From positions 1 through 64,000 of the forward strand of contig NZ_BAAACY010000098.1 of the NCBI RefSeq assembly GCF_039521925.1: a DNA stretch of 64,000 nucleotides. The letters are read 5' to 3'. The translations under genes were made by a program, and so were the position numbers. The notes beneath the pieces were generated by a model that saw nothing but the letters and a program-made list of their open reading frames with translations, ran no database searches and was not told where the DNA came from. The stretch's first letter is position 1. Each line of letters starts with the position of its first letter. This DNA comes from Virgibacillus salarius (lineage in GTDB: Bacteria; Bacillota; Bacilli; Bacillales; Amphibacillaceae). This document shows positions 23,936 through 32,718 of the stretch, one piece after another.

Positions 23936-24285
23936 TCTTTATCACCACCTTTCAAATAAGATAAAGGTGGTATATGCGTTATGGGAAATTCAAATTTTGG
24001 CAATCCGCTAAAATGCTGTATAAATGTTATAGCGTTTTTGTTTTGCCACCAGTAACCACACAAGAAAATAATTGAATCGATAAAATTTAGACCATCCATG
24101 GAGTACCTATTATTAGATATAGACTTAATACTTCTATCTTTCGATACTTCCACATGCTCTCGTATTCTTTCCTCGTAAAATTTTGCTGCTTTTAAATTTC
24201 CTGCAAAGATGAATATGTTTGATTTAGGGTAATCTTCTATAACCCTTTTAACTCTATTCAAGTCAAAATACGCTGTTTCATTCAT
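23932..24285 (-). CDS. Unknown gene between portal and protease
   Basis: A 117-residue protein not recognised. It is soluble, with an alpha-beta look (SNIFIFAGNLKAAKFYEERIREHVEVSKDRS...) and an unusual SIIFLCGYWWQNKNAITF stretch. It overlaps the portal gene upstream and the protease downstream by a few bases, so it is translated with them. Most HK97-type phages have no gene here, so it is an insertion in the head module. The start ATG 24285 is favoured by GGTGATAGTG. Confidence 0.6.
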   Translation of the reverse strand: MNETAYFDLNRVKRVIEDYPKSNIFIFAGNLKAAKFYEERIREHVEVSKDRSIKSISNNRYSMDGLNFIDSIIFLCGYWWQNKNAITFIQHFSGLPKFEFPITHIPPLSYLKGGDKE

Positions 24286-25489
24286 CACTATCACCACTTT
24301 TTGAAGTTGATTTCCTTTGTGTAGGATCCATATCTATTGGATATAAATCACCAGACACCCACAGTTTTGAAGCATTGCCTCCTTCAGGAGGAAGATCTTC
24401 AAATCTTCTAACCTCATCTTGTTTAAACCAACCACCACGGATACCAGCTTGATAGAATTGTGTCCTTGCAGCTGTGTCACCTCGTAATAACCCACCAAGA
24501 TTAAATTTAAAATAGTAACCTTTCTTTCTATCTTCTTTTGTAAGTAATTTTAAATTAAATTCATGCTCATATTGTCGGACGATAGGAGTTAATGCCATCT
24601 GTACAAACTGAATCATCATCTGTTCATTGGAAGAATAACTTTGTCCCTCAGAGTCATTTAAAAAAGAGACTGGAACGTTAAACACGTTCGCCACCCTCGA
24701 CCTGGTAATTCGTTCAGATTTTAATGTATCGGAAGCGAAATACTTCTTTTCAATATCCTTAATTTCAACGCCAGGCTCTTGAAATAGGATTCCTCCATTT
24801 TCTTTATAAAACCTGCGAAAATCTTCAACAACTGCATCTTTTTTTTCCTTAACAAGATTCGTATCATACTTCAGAACAAAGCTTTCTTTTTTCTGCATCT
24901 CCGACAAGCTAAATTCTTGGACAGCTTTGTCATAGAGTAACGTATTCTTTAATACATCTATAGGACTGACACCTTTCCATCTTGAGGAACCAGTAATATG
25001 CTTAACATGTATCATATTCATATTATGAAAATAATACGTTCCTCCTGCTCCGATTACTTCATACCACAATGCTTCATCATCCGTATTAATAAATGGAGTA
25101 ACATAGGATGGATCAATCGGAATTAATGCTTCTGGTTGCATTCTTATATCACGAATAATAACTGCATATGCATTACCATATTCGTTTCTGGACACTTCCA
25201 TTTTGTTGATAAAATCAAAGCTGTGCATATTATCATTAGGAGCATTTGTAAGAACATCGGATGCTTGATTGTGTACTACGTCATAGTTTTGGTACATTTT
25301 TAATGGTAGAGATGATAATGTATTAGACAACCTTGTTATCACACTGAATATCGTCTCATTAGTAACTAATTTACTATTGTCTATCCCCCAAAACTTACGC
25401 CCAACCCAGGAAGAAAAGTCATAAATTGCCCCTTTCCAACCTGCTGCTGCTCCTTTTACTGCTCCTTTAAATTTACCTACCCATTTCAA
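24278..25489 (-). CDS. Portal protein, HK97 type
   Basis: About 403 residues. The family marks are TNETIFSVITRLSNTLSSLPLKMY, MEVSRNEYGNAYAVIIRD, IHVKHITGSSRWKGVSPID and RSRVANVFNVPVSFLND. Twelve copies form the ring through which DNA is packaged. The TTG at 25489 is preferred to the TTG at 25507 because AAAGGTGGTGAG lies between them. Placed directly after terminase. Confidence 0.92.
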   Translation of the reverse strand: MKWVGKFKGAVKGAAAGWKGAIYDFSSWVGRKFWGIDNSKLVTNETIFSVITRLSNTLSSLPLKMYQNYDVVHNQASDVLTNAPNDNMHSFDFINKMEVSRNEYGNAYAVIIRDIRMQPEALIPIDPSYVTPFINTDDEALWYEVIGAGGTYYFHNMNMIHVKHITGSSRWKGVSPIDVLKNTLLYDKAVQEFSLSEMQKKESFVLKYDTNLVKEKKDAVVEDFRRFYKENGGILFQEPGVEIKDIEKKYFASDTLKSERITRSRVANVFNVPVSFLNDSEGQSYSSNEQMMIQFVQMALTPIVRQYEHEFNLKLLTKEDRKKGYYFKFNLGGLLRGDTAARTQFYQAGIRGGWFKQDEVRRFEDLPPEGGNASKLWVSGDLYPIDMDPTQRKSTSKSGDSDE

Positions 25490-25508
25490 ACTCTCACCAC
25501 CTTTCAAA

Positions 25509-27299
25509 TTAACTTAATAGATCATTTACAGAAACAAACTCTACATTCCCTTCTCCTTTAGGCTCTATTAGCATATCAATGACATGTGTATGTGCATTCA
25601 AAGCAGCTGCAAAACCATCTATCTTTCTGCTGGAACTCTGCTTGGATGGCATCCAGTTACTATTACGGTCCTTAACCAGCTTCACATTGTTAAGATACCA
25701 ACGGAAAATTTTACTGTTATTAAAAACAACTTTTCCATCGAGCATCATTTCTTTAAAGTTCTGCATCGGACCTCCTAAAGTAAGATGTCCCTGCCTAACC
25801 TTCTCTGTGTTAAATCCATAGTTTTCCAATGATTTATTTAGATACAATGCTTTAGCTTTGTCATAAGTTATCAATTTGATCATGTATTTTTCAGATTGCT
25901 CAATGAACCATTCATAAACGTATTCAAACTTTACATAGTCACCTGGAATAACCGTTAACTCTCCAGCCGCTTTCCACTCATCTAATCTACGTTGGTTGCT
26001 ATCTCTGTCATAACGAGCCTGTGGTATCCACGAGTGAGATAGAACAAATATCGAACCATCATCTAAAGGAAATTCAAGTGCTGCAGCTGTAAAATCTTCT
26101 GTTTCAGACAAATCATAACCGCCAACACACTCTTTTCCTTCTAGTTCCTTGATATCAATAACTCGATTGTTTTTCTTAATAGTAGGTAAATCAACAAACG
26201 ATAATTGATCTACGTTACTGAACAGATTGAACTGTTTCGTCATCCAATCCGCGCGTTCTTGCGGATTTTTCTTTTCCTTTTTCCAATCTGTAACAAGGTT
26301 TACGAAGTCCATCAGACCGATATTAGGATTGGCCTTTATCCAAAGCTCTGGTTTGTCAGCCTCTTCTGGTTTGTCCAACTTCGCTATATAATAAAAAGTT
26401 CGCTCATCCAAATTGTCGTCAGGATTTTCTAGACAGTCAGTAGCATTTTCATAATACTGAACCAGCGGACCATCTAAGACATATCCAGCAGTGGTAATGT
26501 AAATAATTAATGGCTGTTTACGCGCACCACGTGACTTTTTGATAACGTTAATAAGTTTGAAATCCTTAAATTCGTGAATCTCATCAAAAATACCAAGATG
26601 TGTATTCAAACCGTCTAACCGTTTACTGTCAGATGCCCTCGCCTGAATCTCGGAGAACATTTTTTCATATTTTATTTTGCTTCTCTGTGGTTTGTATTTC
26701 TTTGATAAATATGGTGACTTCTCAACCATCGCCTTCGCCTCATCGAACAGTTCGTGCGCTTGCTGTTCCGCATTGGCTAAAACATAGATTCTGGCTCCAT
26801 TTTCACCATCAAAACCTAACATATAGTTGGAAAGACCACTAATAAGCGTAGTTTTTCCATTCTTACGACCCACCATATCTAACGCTTCACGAAAACGGCG
26901 TATGCCAGTGTCTCGGTGTACCCAACTAAAAAGAGACCCGATCACAAAATGCTGCCATGGTTGCAACACTAATTGACCAAAGTCTCCTTTAGACGGTTTA
27001 CATTTCTTCTCAATGAATCGAATTGGGCGATGACCTTTTTCCTCATCAAATATCCAAGGAAAGTCATCTGTTCCTTGTCTTTCCAAGTCTCTTATGTGCC
27101 GTTTTGCTGCTAAAATGTTTTCTTTACTTGCTGGAATAGACCCATCGATCAATCTTTCAGCATACCAAGTTGTTAAAAGTTCAGGATAGGGTTGTTCGAG
27201 TATTCCACCCCAACTTTTCTGCTCTTTTTGATAAGTCTCCCACCATCTTTCAAGCTCGGTGTAGCTCATCTCCAAAAGTGGTTTAGAAGTCTTCATCAT
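25509..27299 (-). CDS. Terminase large subunit
   Basis: 596 residues of the Terminase_1 family, the DNA-packaging motor and nuclease. The ATPase is marked by the Walker-type GRKNGKTTLISG and the acidic LGIFDEIHEF. The C-terminal nuclease shows GYDLSETEDFTAAA and a later acidic DKAKALYLN region. Length is normal for the HK97-like group. It overlaps the small subunit by 17 bp. Confidence 0.94.
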   Translation of the reverse strand: MMKTSKPLLEMSYTELERWWETYQKEQKSWGGILEQPYPELLTTWYAERLIDGSIPASKENILAAKRHIRDLERQGTDDFPWIFDEEKGHRPIRFIEKKCKPSKGDFGQLVLQPWQHFVIGSLFSWVHRDTGIRRFREALDMVGRKNGKTTLISGLSNYMLGFDGENGARIYVLANAEQQAHELFDEAKAMVEKSPYLSKKYKPQRSKIKYEKMFSEIQARASDSKRLDGLNTHLGIFDEIHEFKDFKLINVIKKSRGARKQPLIIYITTAGYVLDGPLVQYYENATDCLENPDDNLDERTFYYIAKLDKPEEADKPELWIKANPNIGLMDFVNLVTDWKKEKKNPQERADWMTKQFNLFSNVDQLSFVDLPTIKKNNRVIDIKELEGKECVGGYDLSETEDFTAAALEFPLDDGSIFVLSHSWIPQARYDRDSNQRRLDEWKAAGELTVIPGDYVKFEYVYEWFIEQSEKYMIKLITYDKAKALYLNKSLENYGFNTEKVRQGHLTLGGPMQNFKEMMLDGKVVFNNSKIFRWYLNNVKLVKDRNSNWMPSKQSSSRKIDGFAAALNAHTHVIDMLIEPKGEGNVEFVSVNDLLS

Positions 27300-27735
27300 C
27301 GTCGTTATCGCCTTCTAAATTTATCGCTAATCTCGCTCTAGCAGACGGAGAAAGACCTAAATCAGAAGCAAATGATCGCATTTGAGCAGCCGCATCCTTC
27401 ATGCGTAATATAAATGGGTTAGGTTTTCCATCAACCCACATTCCCTTTGATTTTACCTGCCTTTTAAATGAAAGGTACTGGGAGTATGCATCACAATATA
27501 AAGCTAAGTGACCAACATCGGCATCGTTAATTAATTCAACACTTAAAAGTAAGTCAGCTAATCGTTTAAATTCCTTTTTAGCTGTATCATTAAGCCAAGA
27601 AGGTGGGATAACATGATCCGCACTCATTTTCATCTTTTCTTCTTGTTCAGCTCGGCGCTTTAATTTGTCGACATTCTTCTTAGCTGGGTTTCCTTGTAAT
27701 AGTTGTAACCTCGCTGGTTTTGCTGGGGTCGGCAT
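27283..27735 (-). CDS. Terminase small subunit, P27 family
   Basis: 150 residues. The start MPTPAKPARLQLLQGNPAKKN and the helical core WLNDTAKKEFKRLADLLLSVELINDADVGHLALYCDAYSQY are typical of the P27 family. It recognises the packaging site and recruits the large subunit. GGAGGTGGTGAT precedes the ATG. The C-terminus is acidic. Confidence 0.92.
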   Translation of the reverse strand: MPTPAKPARLQLLQGNPAKKNVDKLKRRAEQEEKMKMSADHVIPPSWLNDTAKKEFKRLADLLLSVELINDADVGHLALYCDAYSQYLSFKRQVKSKGMWVDGKPNPFILRMKDAAAQMRSFASDLGLSPSARARLAINLEGDNDDDEDF

Positions 27736-27876
27736 AATATCACCACCTCCTTTTAAATGGTATTTTTCTTACATTTTTCACCTACCTAAAAATATTGATG
27801 GGCGGTTTTATTGTGAAGAAAGAAGTCATCCGGTCTGGAAAAATTTATTTTTCTTTTTTTCTTTTGAGGGGGGGGG
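27736..27876. other. Spacer between HNH and terminase genes, possible packaging site
   Basis: 140 bp without a gene, placed where cos or pac sites lie in phages with an HNH-terminase pair. It ends with a run of nine G at 27868-27876. No cohesive-end sequence can be identified by eye. Confidence 0.3.
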
Positions 27877-28251
27877 CTACCTTATTTCTTCATTTGCCCC
27901 AAACTCAACAACATTTATCTTTCTTTTTTTAGCACTCTTACGCTGTCCACCACCCTTTTCAGGGTGTTCTTTGTTGTGGCATGCATTACATAAGCTAATG
28001 AGATTATCTAATGTTAACGAAAGCTCCGGATATTCATCACGCGGTTTAATATGGTGAACCATATCCGCCATAACGAAACTCTTTCCATCCTGATAACTAA
28101 CACATGTATTCTTATCTTCTCGGAATCTAGTACACATATAGTAATCGCGTCTGAGTGCCAGTGTTCTACATCGTTGCCAAGCAGCACTATTGAGAAACTT
28201 CTTAGATTCTTTATTGCGTTTGTACTTGTCGTATAGATTATGGTTGCTCAT
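27877..28251 (-). CDS. HNH endonuclease, packaging-associated
   Basis: 124 residues. The HNH fold is seen as VHHIKPRDEYPELSLTLDNLISLCNACHNKEH, with two zinc-like cysteine pairs. Phages with cos ends commonly code such a nuclease next to terminase, where it supports specific end cleavage. The ATG at 28251 overlaps the end of the upstream gene and is preferred over the longer frame to 28323, which would overlap that gene heavily. Confidence 0.88.
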   Translation of the reverse strand: MSNHNLYDKYKRNKESKKFLNSAAWQRCRTLALRRDYYMCTRFREDKNTCVSYQDGKSFVMADMVHHIKPRDEYPELSLTLDNLISLCNACHNKEHPEKGGGQRKSAKKRKINVVEFGANEEIR

Positions 28252-28639
28252 CGCTATCAAACATGTGTTTACCGGTAGATAATCCGTAGCCTTTCTTAAC
28301 CATACTCTTATCACACTTAACAAGGTGTTCTATGTTGTATCTAGTTCCACCGATTAAAGGCGACTCTTCTCTTGTATCCCATTCGAAAGAAACCCTTGTC
28401 TTACCGGTTATCTCTTCACCTTTATAGATTACTTTTGGAACAGCAGTTTCATTTTCTAGTTCGATAACTAATAAACTAGCCTTATCTTTACCTGTAGCCC
28501 AATCTACACCTGCATGTATAGATTGATGTTCTTCTTTGGTTACAAACTGTATTTGTTCTTCATTCAAAGTTGATGGTGTATCTCCTATCCTCGGACCATT
28601 CCCTTCTGCTGGTCTTCTTGTACCTTCCTTGTTTTCCAT
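28238..28639 (-). CDS. Phage protein, unknown
   Basis: 133 residues from ATG 28639, chosen for the GGAGGAG ahead of it. Soluble and acidic, with no family recognised. It overlaps the HNH gene by 14 bp, so it belongs to the packaging end of the late operon. Confidence 0.55.
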   Translation of the reverse strand: MENKEGTRRPAEGNGPRIGDTPSTLNEEQIQFVTKEEHQSIHAGVDWATGKDKASLLVIELENETAVPKVIYKGEEITGKTRVSFEWDTREESPLIGGTRYNIEHLVKCDKSMVKKGYGLSTGKHMFDSDEQP

Positions 28640-28663
28640 TGATCTCGCTCCTCCTTTTATACA

Positions 28664-28698
28664 TAATAAAAAGACACCCAATTAACTGAGTGTCTTTG
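28664..28698 (-). terminator. Hairpin terminator
   Basis: AGACACTCAGTTAATTGGGTGTCT followed by TTTTATTAT on the minus strand. It overlaps the stop of the zinc-ribbon gene and probably acts as an attenuator. Confidence 0.6.
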
Positions 28699-28996
28699 CT
28701 TGTATTTTATTTTTTAAATCAAACATTTGCGGATCCAATATAGCTTTCTTATCACGAATCTTATTCAGTGTTTTCTTATACTTCTCCTGATCCGTAATAG
28801 TTGGCAATGTTTCATATAGCTTTCTAATTCCTCTTTGCTTTCGTCTAATATCTGCGTTAGTTACGTAAGAGATATAATGCTCATTACAATGTGGACAGGT
28901 GAAATATGTCTCCGTTATCCCTTTACCATGTTTCTTTTCCTGTAATCGAATAACAAATGTATTACAGCACCTGTCGCACATTATTGACTCATTCAT
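28682..28996 (-). CDS. Zinc-ribbon phage protein
   Basis: 104 residues. CDRCCN near the start and CPHC about 25 residues later form a likely zinc ribbon, followed by a long basic helix (NADIRRKQRGIRKLYETL). ATG 28996 follows AGGTGATCAA. Similar short zinc-ribbon proteins are common upstream of terminase in Bacillaceae phages; the function is not known. Confidence 0.6.
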   Translation of the reverse strand: MNESIMCDRCCNTFVIRLQEKKHGKGITETYFTCPHCNEHYISYVTNADIRRKQRGIRKLYETLPTITDQEKYKKTLNKIRDKKAILDPQMFDLKNKIQAKTLS

Positions 28997-29000
28997 TTGA

Positions 29001-29603
29001 TCACCTACTTGCATCAAAATTTATAAAAAGAGAACCTAATTCTTGCGTATCAAAAAAACTAATTTCATAATCATTATCTTGATAGGTTAACTCACTATCA
29101 CCTGAATCTAAAAACTCATTAAATTTATTGTTGTACTTTTCGCCATCCAATTGAAGAGTGTTGATAATAATAACTGCCGAGGCAATTCCTCTACTTAAAT
29201 ATTGATCATTTTCTTTAGTTCCTGTAATTGCTAATTGATAACCATTCAAAGTTTTGTTTTCATTATATTTTGCTAATATAGAATAAGATGAACCATCTTC
29301 ATCATAAAAATCTGACTCATACAGTTTTTTAGAATACCAGTTCTTTTCTTTTATTAATTTACCAAAATCATGCGGATTCAACATTTCCAATTCATAGTCT
29401 TCATCACTGAGGTTTATTGTTTCGATTCTTTCATTGTATTTTTTAACAAAGTCATTTAATTGGTCATCGGAAGCCTTGTTATCTAATCCATTCTCACTAT
29501 CTACTATCTTTGAATTATCATTTTCTTTTGCATTATTTTGTGAACAACCAATCATCAAAAATATCAATGAACATAAAAACAAAACAGCTAATACCTTCTT
29601 CAT
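29001..29603 (-). CDS. Putative lipoprotein, prophage cargo
   Basis: 200 residues. The N-terminus is a lipoprotein signal: MKKVLAVLFLCSLIFL then the lipobox MIGC with the cysteine at 20, followed by an asparagine- and aspartate-rich linker. The mature part would be anchored outside the membrane. It is the first gene after the early operon terminator and has its own sigma-A-like promoter, so it may be expressed in the lysogen or lead the late transcript. Surface lipoproteins of prophages sometimes block superinfection; nothing here proves that. Confidence 0.7.
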   Translation of the reverse strand: MKKVLAVLFLCSLIFLMIGCSQNNAKENDNSKIVDSENGLDNKASDDQLNDFVKKYNERIETINLSDEDYELEMLNPHDFGKLIKEKNWYSKKLYESDFYDEDGSSYSILAKYNENKTLNGYQLAITGTKENDQYLSRGIASAVIIINTLQLDGEKYNNKFNEFLDSGDSELTYQDNDYEISFFDTQELGSLFINFDASR

Positions 29604-29634
29604 CCAATCTCCCCCACATAGTTCTTATGACTTA

Positions 29635-29663
29635 ATTATGATGGAGTTGGAAATTATATGCAA
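29635..29663 (-). promoter_or_regulatory. Promoter ahead of lipoprotein / late operon
   Basis: On the minus strand TTGCAT (29658-29663), a 17-bp spacer, then CATAAT (29635-29640). It lies between the early operon terminator and the lipoprotein start. Confidence 0.5.
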
Positions 29664-29676
29664 TACTTATTCACCT

Positions 29677-29719
29677 AAAAAAAATAGCACCCAAGCCCTT
29701 GCAAAACTTGGATGCACCA
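29677..29719 (-). terminator. Early operon terminator
   Basis: GCATCCAAG pairs with CTTGGGTGC around an 11-base loop and is followed by TATTTTTTTT on the minus strand. It lies downstream of the ArpU-type gene and closes the early transcript. Confidence 0.75.
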
Positions 29720-29819
29720 TTTACATATCTACAACATTACACAATATATCGTAAACAACGTAACCGTGTAATACAGGTACCTATATTTTGTTTACAGTAA
29801 CATAATAACACATTAATAC

Positions 29820-29846
29820 GGACACTTTGTGGACAGTTTTCGGACA
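29820..29846. repeat. Three GGACA repeats at 11-bp spacing
   Basis: GGACA occurs at 29820-29824, 29831-29835 and 29842-29846, exactly one helical turn apart (TGTCC on the minus strand). The cluster lies just behind the late regulator gene and ahead of the late genes, so it may be its binding site. An inverted ATTACAC/GTGTAAT pair lies about 30-70 bp further down. Confidence 0.4.
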
Positions 29847-29849
29847 GAA

Positions 29850-30374
29850 TCAATTATTAAACTTAATAGCATCTACCCCAAAAAAGATGACAGGTAAATC
29901 GGATATTGCTTTTTCTATATATCTTCTCACCGTTCTTTCCTCAATATGTTCGATCTCTGCAATCTCTCTTGTAGTGTATTTCCTTTTGGAAGTATATTTC
30001 TTTTCGAGAACCCTGTAGTATTTTAATTCCTCTTTACTGCAAGATTGTTTGTATGCTTCCATCTTCCCTCTGATAAAGTAGACCATTGCTATCGTTTTGG
30101 TTTTGCTTTGTTTAATTGATTCGATAGATTCAAGACTAATTGTTTCGATGTCTAAGTCTTGGATTGAAGTGTCTTGAAGTTTTTCTAAATCTGTTTCTAG
30201 TTTCTCACAATGCATAACCAATGATCTGTAATTTCGTAAAAGCAGCTTAATGTTGTGCAACCTTCTATCATGTCTTTCCCGTTCCTGCTGCTTTATCTCT
30301 TCTTTATATGCTTTGATTGCCTCCTGTGAGGCAGTCTGTGTAATTAGTTTCAACTGCTTTTCGGTTATATGCAT
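29850..30374 (-). CDS. ArpU-type late transcription regulator
   Basis: 174 residues. The C-terminal region (about 110-165) is a sigma-70 region-4-like helix-turn-helix: ELKYYRVLEKKYTSKRKYTTREIAEIEHIEERTVRRYIEKAI. The N-terminal 90 residues are coiled coil. This is the ArpU/phage regulator pattern; such proteins turn on packaging, head and tail genes. It is the last gene of the early operon, and the late genes start right after its terminator. Confidence 0.82.
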   Translation of the reverse strand: MHITEKQLKLITQTASQEAIKAYKEEIKQQERERHDRRLHNIKLLLRNYRSLVMHCEKLETDLEKLQDTSIQDLDIETISLESIESIKQSKTKTIAMVYFIRGKMEAYKQSCSKEELKYYRVLEKKYTSKRKYTTREIAEIEHIEERTVRRYIEKAISDLPVIFFGVDAIKFNN

Positions 30375-30649
30375 TAGGATTCCTCCTTTACTCCTCCATA
30401 AAGGGAAGGTTGATTATTTAACTGCTTCGTTAATTCAAAAAATAGCTCTCTATTTCCAGTATCCAAAGCATAATCTATTAAAATGTTAAGAATATCTTCA
30501 TCGGTAACGGATGTTTTGCAATCATATTCCATCTTTTCGTATGCAGGCTTTGAGCTATATGACACACTTGAAAGATATTTAGCCATTTCAACTTCATAAA
30601 TTTTATTTAGTATTCTTTTCATGTAATCATCATTTTCGAAGTAGTACAT
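30374..30649 (-). CDS. IDEAL-domain small protein
   Basis: 91 residues. The end LNILIDYALDTGNRELFFELTKQL matches the IDEAL domain (I-D-x-A-L-D...), found at the C-terminus of small Bacillaceae proteins such as ComK-related and phage factors. The gene is coupled to both neighbours by one-base overlaps. Function unknown. Confidence 0.6.
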   Translation of the reverse strand: MYYFENDDYMKRILNKIYEVEMAKYLSSVSYSSKPAYEKMEYDCKTSVTDEDILNILIDYALDTGNRELFFELTKQLNNQPSLYGGVKEES

Positions 30650-30942
30650 TACGATTCTCCTTTCAGTGCTTCACAAAGCTTTATATACGCATTTGTCGCA
30701 CACTTATTTCGGTACCGCTCAACATCATCTAAAATATCTGTTGCTTCTTCAATAGCCTGTTTGTAGCGTTCGGCTCTTTTCATCTGGTTAATTCCGTATG
30801 AATTATTTTGTCTTGCTATGAATTTAGCTGTGTCTAGTTTTTCCTCTAATTCCTGCACACGTTCTTTAAGGTTTTGCTTTTCTTCTAAAAGATCATCATA
30901 CTCAGACTCTTGAATAATAATTCTTCCTGTATAGTAGTCCAT
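30649..30942 (-). CDS. Coiled-coil phage protein
   Basis: 97 residues. Residues 10-45 are a strong coiled coil (SEYDDLLEEKQNLKERVQEL). No catalytic motif. AAAGGAGGGG precedes the ATG. It is part of the early operon between helicase and the IDEAL-domain gene; role unknown. Confidence 0.55.
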   Translation of the reverse strand: MDYYTGRIIIQESEYDDLLEEKQNLKERVQELEEKLDTAKFIARQNNSYGINQMKRAERYKQAIEEATDILDDVERYRNKCATNAYIKLCEALKGES

Positions 30943-30944
30943 CT

Positions 30945-32306
30945 CTACCCCTCCTTTACTTTCTCAATTCGTGCTTTCACAGCTTCCAGTAGGGCATCTT
31001 GACCAGCAGTTTTATCAGCTAGTCTCGATGAAACAGTCTCGTCTAATGTATTTTCAGCTACTAAATGGTGAATGATAACTCGTTCTTTTTGTCCTTGTCG
31101 ATCTAGCCTTGCATTTGCCTGTTGGTATAATTCCAAGCTCCAGGTCAGCCCAAACCAAACAATGTTATGCCCACCATCCTGTAAGTTTAATCCGTGACCA
31201 GCTGAAGCTGGATGTGTTAGAAGTAAAGGTATTTCTCCTTTATTCCAGGCTTTAATGTCCTCCGGCCCTTCTAACTTTTTCGCTTCCGGGAATCTTTTCA
31301 TGATTCTGGACAGATCATGCTTATACGTGTAAAAGCATAAAATTGTTTTCCCGTTTGCGGCTTCGATAAGATCTTCTAAAGCATCAAGTTTTGCATGATG
31401 AACTTCTTGCACATCTTTGTTTTCGTCATACACAGCTCCATTGGCTATTTGAAGTAACTTATTAGACAAAACTGCTGCTGTATCAGCTGTTACGTCACTG
31501 TCGTCAAATGGCAATAGGAGATCTTTCTCTAGCTTCTCGTATTTTTTCCTAGTATTAGCTGTTAAAGTGACTGGCACCATCCGTTCTATTCTCTCCGGTA
31601 AGTCTAGCCAGTCTTTGGCACTCATACTGACACAAATATCTGATATCTTCTCATACACTCGATTCTCAGCTTCATCTTTTTGTTTCCATTCGTAGACAAT
31701 ATGACCGTCACGTCTTCCTGGCGTGAAGTATCGATCTCGGTATCCGGTTATCGTTCTTCCTAAACGCTCTCCTTGGTCTAATAGGTACAACTGCGCCCAT
31801 AAATCATGCAGACCGTTTGGTGTTGGTGTACCAGTTAAGCCGATGATACGCTGCATTAGAGGCCTAACTCGACGTAAAGCACGAAAACGTTTGGATTTAC
31901 TGGATTTAAAACTAGATAGCTCGTCGATCACTACCGTATCAAATGGCCATTTACTACCTGTCATACTCACCAGCCAAGGTACATTTTCTCGGTTGATTAC
32001 ATACACATCAGCTTCTGCTTTTAGAGCTTTTTCTCGTTGGGTTCTGGATCCAAGAATTTTAGATATCGTAATATGTTGCAGATGATCCCATTTAGCTGTT
32101 TCCCTACTCCACGTATCCTGGGCCACTCGTAAAGGAGCTATGACTAAAATTTTCCCTGCATCAAAATACGTATTTTTCAACTCTTCTAGGGCAGTTAAGG
32201 TGATAACGGTTTTGCCTAAGCCCATATCTAAGAAAAGACCTGCAGCTGGAGTATCAATAATTTTTTGAATGGCATATTCCTGATATTGATGGGGAATGAA
32301 TTTCAC
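30945..32306 (-). CDS. SNF2/DEAD-type helicase
   Basis: 453 residues of helicase superfamily 2. Motif I is DMGLGKT (about 26-32), motif II is VIDELSS, motif III LTGTPTPNGL, and the C-terminal motifs include TSAGHGLNLQ-like THPASAGHGLNLQDGG and QANARLDRQGQ (motif VI). Phage copies act in replication or recombination. It starts with GTG overlapping the stop of the VRR-NUC gene, a pairing often conserved in Firmicute phages. Confidence 0.9.
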   Translation of the reverse strand: MKFIPHQYQEYAIQKIIDTPAAGLFLDMGLGKTVITLTALEELKNTYFDAGKILVIAPLRVAQDTWSRETAKWDHLQHITISKILGSRTQREKALKAEADVYVINRENVPWLVSMTGSKWPFDTVVIDELSSFKSSKSKRFRALRRVRPLMQRIIGLTGTPTPNGLHDLWAQLYLLDQGERLGRTITGYRDRYFTPGRRDGHIVYEWKQKDEAENRVYEKISDICVSMSAKDWLDLPERIERMVPVTLTANTRKKYEKLEKDLLLPFDDSDVTADTAAVLSNKLLQIANGAVYDENKDVQEVHHAKLDALEDLIEAANGKTILCFYTYKHDLSRIMKRFPEAKKLEGPEDIKAWNKGEIPLLLTHPASAGHGLNLQDGGHNIVWFGLTWSLELYQQANARLDRQGQKERVIIHHLVAENTLDETVSSRLADKTAGQDALLEAVKARIEKVKEG

Positions 32307-32590
32307 TAAATATCCCCTCCAAGCATCTTTATAAACGCATCTACTTTTTGCTTAGATTCTAGTACATAGACCTCATGTTTACGTTTCTCAAGCTCCTGAA
32401 TCCGTTTCTCCTGTAGCGGACTTAGCTTTCCATTCGGTGCCTTCATCTCTACAAAAATGGTCCGTCCTCGAGGTAGAATGCAAATGCGATCTGGCACACC
32501 TCTTCTACCAGGAGACACCCATTTGAAGCACAGACCTCCGAGCTGTTCAATTTTATCTTTTAGTCTTTTTTCTAATTGACTTTCTTTCAT
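32306..32590 (-). CDS. VRR-NUC nuclease
   Basis: 94 residues. The fold is marked by GRRGVPDRICIL (the catalytic aspartate) and IFVEMKAPNGKLSPLQEKRI (E-x-K). These small nucleases resolve or trim branched DNA and are commonly coupled to the SNF2-type helicase, as here. ATG 32590 follows GGAAGGTGAT. Confidence 0.9.
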   Translation of the reverse strand: MKESQLEKRLKDKIEQLGGLCFKWVSPGRRGVPDRICILPRGRTIFVEMKAPNGKLSPLQEKRIQELEKRKHEVYVLESKQKVDAFIKMLGGDI

Positions 32591-32718
32591 AAAATCACCT
32601 TCCAAAAATTAGGTGTTTCTTGTTGTTGTCTCGCGCGCGTACTAGGCGATACGCGTTTAACCTCTATATAAACCCCTATTATTACTTAATATTATTTTTA
32701 TAGTTTTTAAGTAAATCT

